This document shows positions 46,398 through 52,612 of a DNA stretch of 64,000 nt, one piece after another. Made by a program: the position numbers and the translations under genes. The notes under the pieces are model-generated. The model did not search any database. It was not told where the DNA came from and saw only the letters and a list, made by a program, of their open reading frames with translations. This DNA is from JBCFBK01 sp038562555 (GTDB lineage Bacteria; Bacteroidota; Bacteroidia; Bacteroidales; Prolixibacteraceae): NCBI GenBank assembly GCA_038562555.1, contig JBCFBK010000030.1:5553-69552 (forward strand). The letters are read 5' to 3'. Every line of letters starts with the position of its first letter. The stretch's first letter is position 1.

Positions 46398-47003
46398 TCA
46401 CCGGATAAATTTTTTTTTCGGGAATGTGATAAAAAAGTATATCAGGCCAGAAATACCGGAAGCGCCAAGCTTCTCCCTCAGCTCTTTCAGTGCCGAATTC
46501 ATCTGATTTTCAACTGTCTTCACCGAAATCTGCATTTGGATTGCGATCTCCTTGTTGGTCAGGCCCTGTTCCCTGCTGAGCTTAAAAATCTGTCTCCTTC
46601 GTTCCGGAAAGTTGTCAATGATTGCCCGTGCCGCTGATTCCTGACTTTTAAACTCAACGAAGTATTCGGTCTCGTTTGAAGCATATGACTTTGAAGAGGT
46701 GAACAATTCGATTCTTTTCTTCTCGGCCTTCTCCTTTCTCAGGTAGGAAATGGTCTCGTTATACGTAATCCGGAACAAAAACGCTTTAAATGAAAAATGC
46801 TCCTCAATCTGCATCCGCTTTTCCCAAATCTTCACAAAAATGGTCTGTGTAACTTCCTCTGCCGTAAACGCATCTTTGGAAATACTGAAAACAAAAGCAA
46901 ATATACTTTGGGCATAGCGCTTAAAAAGATTGTCAAAAGCCGCATAATCGCCGCCTTTCAGCTCCGTAATATATTCCCGGTCGGTTTTCAAATAAGTGGA
47001 CAT
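46398..47003 (-). CDS. ECF sigma factor (Bacteroidota PUL type)
   Basis: The protein has 201 residues. Region 2: AFDNLFKRYAQSIFAFVFSISKDAFTAEEVTQTIFVKIWEKR...FLFRITYNETISYLRKEKAEKK. Region 4: FPERRRQIFKLSREQGLTNKEIAIQMQISVKTVENQM. It directs transcription of the PUL once released from FecR. It is intact, unlike its PUL 1 counterpart, and serves as the reference that shows the PUL 1 gene is split. A TACATTTG element sits 16 nt upstream of the start. Confidence 0.95.
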   Translation of the reverse strand: MSTYLKTDREYITELKGGDYAAFDNLFKRYAQSIFAFVFSISKDAFTAEEVTQTIFVKIWEKRMQIEEHFSFKAFLFRITYNETISYLRKEKAEKKRIELFTSSKSYASNETEYFVEFKSQESAARAIIDNFPERRRQIFKLSREQGLTNKEIAIQMQISVKTVENQMNSALKELREKLGASGISGLIYFFITFPKKKFIR

Positions 47004-47018
47004 TTTTGTTTAGGCTCC

Positions 47019-47026
47019 CAAATGTA
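47019..47026 (-). promoter_or_regulatory. -7 promoter element of the PUL 2 sigma gene
   Basis: TACATTTG on the minus strand, fitting TAnnTTTG, identical to the element before the PUL 1 sigma gene. The -33 box is not clear. Confidence 0.45.
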
Positions 47027-47100
47027 CACAAATTGCTTTAAATATTGCAGCGGCACTCCGCTGGCTCCTGATCTATGCCACTCCTTAAAATCTTAACGTT

Positions 47101-47147
47101 CGTTAACCTTGTTTGACGCCACTTAACGATTTCCTGCTCTATCTTTG
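47101..47147 (+). promoter_or_regulatory. Promoter of small-RNA unit 1
   Basis: The conserved block TTAACCTTGTTTGACG...CTTAACGATT is followed by TATCTTTG at 47140-47147. The CGTTAA/TTAACG pair within it forms an inverted repeat that could be an operator. The same block, with identical 24-bp spacing from TTTG to TATCTTTG, recurs in unit 2. Confidence 0.55.
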
Positions 47148-47153
47148 TGTCAG

Positions 47154-47250
47154 AGCAATATAAAACAGAAGCATATTTTTTTCATAGATTTTTTTTCATA
47201 GATTTGAGTTGGTTAAAGGGAGAAGGATGGTTGGAGAGCCATCCTTTTTT
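47154..47250 (+). ncRNA. Putative small RNA, unit 1 of a tandem pair
   Basis: A TATCTTTG promoter element (47140-47147) is followed by a leader without a plausible reading frame, then two T-runs each followed by CATAGATTT (47176-47205), GAGTTGGTTAA, and an intrinsic terminator (AAGGATGG 47223-47230, CCATCCTT 47239-47246, T-run to 47250). Unit 2 repeats the plan 209 bp on. The next downstream gene is convergent, so the transcript has no coding target in cis. The T-run-CATAG segment is complementary to A-rich start regions such as that of the PUL 1 susC. It could instead be a leader that lost its gene. Confidence 0.5.
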
Positions 47251-47310
47251 GTTGGAGCCAATTGAGTCCATCCGGCCAAATAAGTAAAAATCAAACCATT
47301 GTTAACTTTT

Positions 47311-47356
47311 ATTAACCTTGTTTGACGGCGCTTAACGATTAAGGGTTGTATCTTTG
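47311..47356 (+). promoter_or_regulatory. Promoter of small-RNA unit 2
   Basis: ATTAACCTTGTTTGACG..GCTTAACGATT (from 47311) and TATCTTTG at 47349-47356 repeat the arrangement of unit 1 with the same spacing. Confidence 0.55.
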
Positions 47357-47362
47357 TTGTGT

Positions 47363-47446
47363 AAGTAATGAATCATAAGCAGGAGTTTTTTTTCATAGTT
47401 TTAGAGTTGGTTAAGGAGAAAGGATGGGGTGAGCCATCCTTTTTTC
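47363..47446 (+). ncRNA. Putative small RNA, unit 2 of a tandem pair
   Basis: It has the same plan as unit 1, shorter: TATCTTTG at 47349-47356, an 8-T run followed by CATAG (about 47386-47398), TTTAGAGTTGGTTAAGGAG, and the terminator AAAGGATGG (47419-47427)/CCATCCTTT (47434-47442) with T-run. The parts outside the promoter block, the T-run-CATAG box, GAGTTGGTTAA and the hairpin have diverged, which suggests these four blocks carry the function. Confidence 0.5.
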
Positions 47447-47463
47447 ATTGAAGTATATCCTGA

Positions 47464-48438
47464 TCAGAACGATGCTTCGGGTTTAACATCATACCCCTTC
47501 ACGGGTTGATGTCCCGTGCCGGTATAATCGGGCAGGAACCGGTTGATCAGATCGAAAATCGAAATAACCAGATCAGGGAACAGCGCATGAACCAGCTTTC
47601 CAAGTTTTGCCGGGAAAGACAGGGTCAGTGTTTTGTCGCCCCCCTGCATGCCGCAGATAATTTTACGGGCTGCACGCTCAGCACTCATTGTAATCAAGGG
47701 GTTGGTGGCCGCTGCCGAGAACCACTCATACTCTTTCTCATATTTCCCCTTCACATCAATATGCCGGTGGCTGCCGGTCGACATCAGCCCCGGGTACACA
47801 CTCGTTACTTTTATATTGTGGTGTTCCAGCTCGGCCGTCAGACCTTCCGAAAAGCCGGATAACGCAAATTTGCTGACATTATAGGGCAGCAAGTGCGGAA
47901 AACTGACCAGGGCGCCCACCGAAATAATATTCACAATCCTTCCCTGACGCCGTTCTTTCATCCCGGGCAAAACGCGGTTGATGATATGAAACGGTCCCCA
48001 GAAATAGACCTTCATGGCGGCCTCATAATCTTCCTCGCTGAAGGTTTCCATCGGACCTACACGGATCTTTCCGGCATTGTTAATAACCGCATTCACGGGC
48101 CCCATTTTCATTTCAATCTCGCCGATCATCCGGTCTACCTGTTCCTTATCGGTAATATCACAGGGAACGGCCAACACCTCGGCTCCGGTTTGCGACAGTT
48201 CGCCCGATGCGTTATCCAGTTCCTCCTGATCGCGGGCACAGATCACGACTTTAGCTTTTTTTTCCGCCAGTTGGCGGGCCATGATCAGTCCCAATCCGCG
48301 CGACCCTCCGGTTACCAGGACCACCTGATCTTTCAGATTATACCAGTTTAAAGAGCGGACAGCCATCCTTAAGGCCGCCGCACCCGCTGCGCTGACAACA
48401 GCGCCCATCAAAACCTTATTTATTCCTTTTGTTCTCAT
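47464..48438 (-). CDS. Short-chain dehydrogenase/reductase
   Basis: The protein has 324 residues. A hydrophobic N-terminal extension (about 8-27) precedes the Rossmann fold and may tether it to the membrane. It has the NAD(P)-binding TGGSRGLG (43-50), the NNAG motif and the catalytic S...YxxxK set (ISVGA, YNVSK). The C-terminal part beyond the core (about 250-324) is unassigned. The substrate is unknown. It is divergent from a second SDR at 48727. Confidence 0.9.
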   Translation of the reverse strand: MRTKGINKVLMGAVVSAAGAAALRMAVRSLNWYNLKDQVVLVTGGSRGLGLIMARQLAEKKAKVVICARDQEELDNASGELSQTGAEVLAVPCDITDKEQVDRMIGEIEMKMGPVNAVINNAGKIRVGPMETFSEEDYEAAMKVYFWGPFHIINRVLPGMKERRQGRIVNIISVGALVSFPHLLPYNVSKFALSGFSEGLTAELEHHNIKVTSVYPGLMSTGSHRHIDVKGKYEKEYEWFSAAATNPLITMSAERAARKIICGMQGGDKTLTLSFPAKLGKLVHALFPDLVISIFDLINRFLPDYTGTGHQPVKGYDVKPEASF

Positions 48439-48692
48439 CTCTTTTCATTTTATGTTTGTAATCGACTCATTGTGAGGAAACCAGCCCTCAACTTTCCACA
48501 GCTTTCTACAGATCCCAAACGAAATAACCCTGTTTTCCGGGCTATTCCACGCTTGCCCTCTTTTATTCCGCAAGCACCATTCCAAAACACACAGAATCAA
48601 AACGCGGTACGATCTGACCAAAAAAGTCACGATTGTTTGAATTGTGCAATTTTTGGTTTGCGCACCGTTAACCCTGCCGCTCTCCGGTGGGG

Positions 48693-48700
48693 TAACTTTG
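48693..48700 (+). promoter_or_regulatory. -7 promoter element before the plus-strand SDR gene
   Basis: TAACTTTG fits TAnnTTTG, 27 nt before the ATG at 48727. A perfect inverted repeat AATTGTGCAATT (48640-48651) lies upstream and could bind a regulator. The 288-nt divergent gap holds nothing else that stands out. Confidence 0.4.
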
Positions 48701-48726
48701 TACCGGAAACTAAAAACAAGAAAGTC

Positions 48727-49593
48727 ATGAACAAGAAAGTTTGGTTTATCACGGGAGCTTCCAAAGGATTGGGACTCTCGCTGGCACAGCGCCTGCTGAA
48801 AGAAGGGTACCGCGTGGCGGCCACTTCAAGGAACATCAGCGATCTGGAAAAAGAAATCGGAGCTACAAATGAGCAATTCCTTCCATTGAGCATGAACCTG
48901 CTCGACGAGGGTGATGTGGCGAAAGCTGTTCAAAAAACAACTGGTCATTTCGGGACCATCGACGTCCTGGTGAACAATGCCGGTTACGGACTGGTCGGGG
49001 CACTTGAAGAATTAAGCGATGCGGAATCGCGGAAGAATTTTGATGTGAATGTATTCGGGACGCTTAATGTAATCCGCCAGGTGATGCCGCAGATGCGCAA
49101 ACAAAAGTCGGGGCACGTGTTTAACCTGTCGTCGATCGGCGGATTTAACGGCGTATTCCCAGGCTTCGGGATCTACTGCGCTTCGAAATTTGCGGTCGAA
49201 GGTCTGTCTGAGTCGCTGACGGAGGAGGTAAAGCCCTTTGGAATCAAAGTCACCATTGTTTCGCCGGGTTATTTTCGCACAAGCTTCCTGAGTAGCTCGT
49301 CTCTGAGCGTTCCTGCCAATCCGATCAACGACTATGCACGGGTCAGGGAAGTCCAGTCGATGCATGAAAATCAGATTGACGGCAATCAGCCGGGCGATCC
49401 TGATAAAGCGGCCGGCGTGCTGATTGCAGTGGCTGAACAGGAAGAACCTTTACTGCATCTGTTCCTTGGACAGGATGCCTATCAGTTGGCAGAAGCGAAA
49501 ATTGAACTGGTAAAAAAGGATATGGAACAGATCAGGTCGCTGGCAACGGCTACAGACTTTGCTCCTGGAGTTCCCGAAACGCTTTCGGAGTGA
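48727..49593 (+). CDS. Short-chain dehydrogenase/reductase
   Basis: The protein has 288 residues from ATG 48727 (MNKKVWFITGASKGLG), so the NAD(P)-binding TGASKGLG begins at residue 9, as usual. The open frame extends upstream to 48472 but that part is not family-like. It has the catalytic tetrad region FNLSSIGG and YCASK, and NNAG. It is similar to widespread Bacteroidota SDRs next to an AraC regulator. Its 3' end overlaps the convergent AraC gene by 44 nt. Confidence 0.92.
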   Translation: MNKKVWFITGASKGLGLSLAQRLLKEGYRVAATSRNISDLEKEIGATNEQFLPLSMNLLDEGDVAKAVQKTTGHFGTIDVLVNNAGYGLVGALEELSDAESRKNFDVNVFGTLNVIRQVMPQMRKQKSGHVFNLSSIGGFNGVFPGFGIYCASKFAVEGLSESLTEEVKPFGIKVTIVSPGYFRTSFLSSSSLSVPANPINDYARVREVQSMHENQIDGNQPGDPDKAAGVLIAVAEQEEPLLHLFLGQDAYQLAEAKIELVKKDMEQIRSLATATDFAPGVPETLSE

Positions 49594-50461
49594 TCTGCAC
49601 AAATTTCTTGAACGCGTTGGTGAAATGGGACGATTCTTCAAAACCCAAAGCATAGGCGATCTCCGAAATATTCCAGTTGGTGTTTTTGAGCAAAGACTTC
49701 GCTTCCATGACCAGGCGTTCCGAAATTAGCTGACTGGTCGTTTTTCCGGTAATCATTTTCAGGCTCCGGTTTAAATGATTGGTGTGGATGGACATGTGGT
49801 CGGCAAAATCTTTAGGTGTATCCAGTCGAATCCGCTGTTGAGGCGATTCGATTGGATACTGCCGTCCCAGCAATTCCATAAAGAGGGAGACGATCCGTTG
49901 TGAAGCGTTGGTCCCTCTGTTGGGGACGCTTGGTGCAGGATGCAGCTTCAGTACTTTATGAATGATCGAAAATACCAGGTTTCGCAACAAGCCTTCCTTG
50001 AATTCATAGTCAGATTTCATCTCCGCCATCATTTCCCTGAAAACATCGCTAATGTCTTTTACTTCATCCTCAGAAAGCATAAAAACAGCATTTCCTCCCG
50101 GTTGAAAAACAGGAAACTCGCGGATGTTGCCGAAATGGCTGAAAAATTCGGCTGTAAAAATACAGAAATAACCTTGCTGGTCATCGTCCAGCGCCTCCCA
50201 GTTGTAGGGAATTAAGGGGTTCGAGAACAACAAAACCGCTTTGTCGCTCCGGTATGTCTTATCGGCATAATTAATGTTGTTACGTCCGATGACCAGGCTG
50301 ATCTTGTAATAATTCTTCTGACTGTAAGGGATCTGCTTACCTATATTGCATAAAAAATCAGCCAGATCGAAAACATGAAAAAACCCCGCCTCTTTTTTGC
50401 CACCCGGACTCCCGTTAATCCCGGCATCATAAAATTCTTCGATCGTCAAAAAATTACCCAT
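49550..50461 (-). CDS. AraC-family transcriptional regulator
   Basis: The protein has 303 residues. An N-terminal cupin-like effector domain (about 20-170, KAVLLFSNPLIPYNWEAL) is followed by two helix-turn-helix motifs at the C-terminus (FADHMSIHTNHLNRSLKMITGKTTSQLISERLVMEAKSLL; NISEIAYALGFEESSHFTNAFKKFVQITPKAFR). It probably controls the neighbouring SDR genes. The tail-to-tail overlap with the plus-strand SDR may cause transcriptional interference. Confidence 0.95.
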   Translation of the reverse strand: MGNFLTIEEFYDAGINGSPGGKKEAGFFHVFDLADFLCNIGKQIPYSQKNYYKISLVIGRNNINYADKTYRSDKAVLLFSNPLIPYNWEALDDDQQGYFCIFTAEFFSHFGNIREFPVFQPGGNAVFMLSEDEVKDISDVFREMMAEMKSDYEFKEGLLRNLVFSIIHKVLKLHPAPSVPNRGTNASQRIVSLFMELLGRQYPIESPQQRIRLDTPKDFADHMSIHTNHLNRSLKMITGKTTSQLISERLVMEAKSLLKNTNWNISEIAYALGFEESSHFTNAFKKFVQITPKAFRELQEQSL

Positions 50462-50537
50462 GCATTGGCGTCCTCCTAATTGCTGATTTCAATTTAAAAC
50501 GCAGATTAGCTGATAAATGTTTTCGTCGTAAACAGAA

Positions 50538-50567
50538 ACGGGCCGAATGAAATTCATCCGGCCCGTC
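50538..50567 (-). terminator. GC-rich hairpin after the DUF4251 gene
   Basis: ACGGGCCGAATGAA and TTCATCCGGCCCGT are near-perfect 14-bp arms. It lies about 20 nt after the DUF4251 stop and before the AraC gene, on the minus strand. The T-tract is short and interrupted (GTTTCTGTTT). Confidence 0.5.
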
Positions 50568-50588
50568 CTTTGAAAACAATTAAACAGA

Positions 50589-51131
50589 TTATAAAGACCG
50601 ACCCTCATAGACCATCGATTCCGCAATGGGAACCAGGTCGCCGTCAAAGGTCAGTTGTCCGGGCCGCAAGCCGGTTAAACGGGCTGTTGCGTTACCGGAC
50701 GAGCCAATGTTAAAATGGAGGTCGTACATGCCCAGATTGGTCATCACGTTCATCGAAAGCGTAAAGCTGTTGCGCTTTTCGTCCTCCTTCAGCTTCCAGT
50801 CGGTGATTGTTCCTTTTGCGGTAATGCCGCCGACACCGTTATAACCCAATCCACGGTTTGAGCCAATCTGGATTACCGCGACGGAGGAATCGACAGCAAC
50901 AAAGTTGATCATCGGACTCACCACGATCCGGTTGCCGTATTTATCCTGCAAAAAATCCGATTCCAGTACGAAATCTTTATTTTCAAGCATTTGCTTCGTC
51001 AATTGATACGCCTTTTCGGCTTCAGCTTTTCGTTGCTCTTTTTTAGTCATTTGCGATTGATCCTGTTGCCCGCCGGCAAAAGCGAAATTCGCAAAAATGA
51101 CGAGGATGAAAAATATTATTGTCCGTTTCAT
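50589..51131 (-). CDS. DUF4251 family secreted protein
   Basis: The protein has 180 residues from ATG 51131 (MKRTIIFFILV), chosen because a strong AAAGGAGG site lies 7 nt before it and a signal peptide (ending AFA) starts there. The frame itself runs to 51209. The mature protein has a helical linker (about 30-50) and a beta-rich domain with NRIVVSPMINFVAVDSSVAVIQIGSNRG and FTLSMNVMTNLGMYDLHFNI, matching DUF4251. Proteins of this family are periplasmic and their role is unknown. Confidence 0.85.
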   Translation of the reverse strand: MKRTIIFFILVIFANFAFAGGQQDQSQMTKKEQRKAEAEKAYQLTKQMLENKDFVLESDFLQDKYGNRIVVSPMINFVAVDSSVAVIQIGSNRGLGYNGVGGITAKGTITDWKLKEDEKRNSFTLSMNVMTNLGMYDLHFNIGSSGNATARLTGLRPGQLTFDGDLVPIAESMVYEGRSL

Positions 51132-51277
51132 CGCTGCCTCCTTTCGATTAATACTAAGAGTATTACACAAATCCTGTTCCAAAGTGATTGATTTCGTTTC
51201 CATTAACACGATTTAACTGATTTTGGCCAACCAAGCGTTGCGGATGAACATTCGTTTAGCCGTCGTGTTCTTTTGAT

Positions 51278-51652
51278 GTGATTATCAGGAATACAACCAT
51301 ATTATTGTTGTTTTCGGCGATCCTCGTTTTGCATCCGGTACTGCCGTTTATCGAGTATTACACCTTCCGGGAATACATCGCAGAGAATCTGTGCGTCAAC
51401 CGGGAGAATCCGCAATCGTGCTGTGAAGGGAAATGCTATCTCGAAAAGCGGGTGGAAGAGAGTACGCCCGATAATAACCCGGAAAAACAAAATCCGGCGG
51501 CCGATCATCTGAAACGGATCGAATATAATCTTCCCGTTAAAAACAATCCCTGCTTCTGCGTTGCCGCATTGCAGGTTGAATTCGGATACCTCAATCCGCT
51601 GTATAGCGCCGCTTTTTCCAAAACCATCTTTCAGCCGCCGCAGGGAAGATAA
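51278..51652 (+). CDS. Small Cys-rich membrane-anchored protein near metal-uptake genes
   Basis: The protein has 124 residues with a GTG start (51278). An N-terminal hydrophobic helix (about 4-25) is followed by the segment YIAENLCVNRENPQSCCEGKCYLEKR, whose four Cys fit the family pattern LCxN...(N/C)CxGKCYL seen in many Bacteroidota small proteins. The C-terminus holds a further CFC. Function is unknown. It is placed 160 nt before a YtkA-like lipoprotein and an OprC-like receptor, and a metal-related role is inferred from the Cys content and neighbours. Confidence 0.7.
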   Translation: MIIRNTTILLLFSAILVLHPVLPFIEYYTFREYIAENLCVNRENPQSCCEGKCYLEKRVEESTPDNNPEKQNPAADHLKRIEYNLPVKNNPCFCVAALQVEFGYLNPLYSAAFSKTIFQPPQGR

Positions 51653-51680
51653 ATAAACATGTCCTTTTTAAATTGTTTTT

Positions 51681-51780
51681 ACGTGGTTTCCTGAAATGGA
51701 AACAGGCTAAAGGTCTGCGAGTACCCGAACACCAGTCCGGGTCAACGAAGTCGTACGCATTCCTCTGGTGAATTACGTGT
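51681..51780 (+). promoter_or_regulatory. Structured leader of the metal-uptake operon (possible riboswitch relic)
   Basis: GTTTCC/GGAAAC hairpin (51686-51703), then TGCG...CGCA (51716-51759) enclosing ACCCG/CGGGT (51723-51742). The parts GGTTTCC...TAAAGG and GCGAGTACCCGAACACC recall the 5' and 3' ends of cobalamin riboswitches, but the AGGGAA, CCCCGC and GCCACT core is absent. Confidence 0.35.
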
Positions 51781-51811
51781 TTTTTATCAACTCATTCATA
51801 AGACATTACAA

Positions 51812-52612
51812 ATGAAACATATCCTTTTTTTGTTCGCACTTACCCTTTTCTTTGCAGCCTGCGAGAAAGATGAAGAAAATATTCCTGAAGAAACAAGCCT
51901 GCAATCCATAGCAAAAGCCAACACCGAAGCAGGCTATTTTCACGTGGAGCTATTGGCCGGAGAGGCCCTGTTCCAGGGGTACAACAAGCTATACCTCGAT
52001 ATCAGGAAAAGTTCAGACGACAGCCGTATCGCGCAGGCATCAGTAAAACTGAGGCCGCTGATGCATATGACCACGATAACCCATGCTGCCCCGCTTGAAA
52101 ATCCGGGAGCAACACCCAACGATAACGGTTATTTCGAAGGCGCGGTAGTGTTTGTCATGCCTTCCAATCCCGATGAAGGCTGGACCCTGGAAGTGGCCAT
52201 CGACGCCGGAGGGCAAAAAGACACGGTCGATCTCACGATCCCGGAGGTGAAAAGTATTGAAGAAGCCCGCGAATTCAACGTGGCTTCGGAAGCCACGGGA
52301 AAGACTTATTTCATTTCGCTCGTGGAACCTTCAAAGCCTAAAGTCGGCCTGAACGACATTGAATTTACCATTCACTACCGCGAAAACATGATGAGTTTCC
52401 CGGCTGCCGGGGACCTTGCGGTTACCATTGAACCGGAAATGCCGTCGATGGACCACGGATCGCCCAATAATGTCAATCCGGTACACACCGGGAACGGACA
52501 TTACAAAGGTAAAGTGAACTTCACCATGACCGGCTGGTGGCGCGTGAATATCGAAGTTTCCAAAGACGGGCAAGCCATCGGAGAAGATCTGTCATTCGAC
52601 ATCACGTTCTGA
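51812..52612 (+). CDS. Lipoprotein with two YtkA/FixH-like domains
   Basis: The protein has 266 residues. It has a lipoprotein signal (LTLFFAACEKDEENIPEE). Two Ig-like domains of the YtkA/FixH/CopC type follow: about 30-140 with LRPLMHMTTITHAAPLENPG...GYFEGAVVFVMPS, and about 150-266 with PEMPSMDHGSPNNVNPVHTGNGHYKGKVNFTMTGWW. Both carry Met/His-rich loops (MHM, MPSMDHG) that fit copper binding in this fold. It is probably a surface or periplasmic copper carrier for the TonB receptor whose start overlaps its stop (TGATG). Confidence 0.78.
   Translation: MKHILFLFALTLFFAACEKDEENIPEETSLQSIAKANTEAGYFHVELLAGEALFQGYNKLYLDIRKSSDDSRIAQASVKLRPLMHMTTITHAAPLENPGATPNDNGYFEGAVVFVMPSNPDEGWTLEVAIDAGGQKDTVDLTIPEVKSIEEAREFNVASEATGKTYFISLVEPSKPKVGLNDIEFTIHYRENMMSFPAAGDLAVTIEPEMPSMDHGSPNNVNPVHTGNGHYKGKVNFTMTGWWRVNIEVSKDGQAIGEDLSFDITF

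Noticed and set aside
48472..48726. Upstream extension of the plus-strand SDR frame
   Set aside because: The NAD-binding motif begins at residue 9 from the ATG at 48727 and a promoter element lies at 48693-48700, inside the extension.
51681..51780. Functional cobalamin riboswitch
   Set aside because: The conserved core and the B12 box are missing, so only a relic or an unrelated structured leader can be argued.
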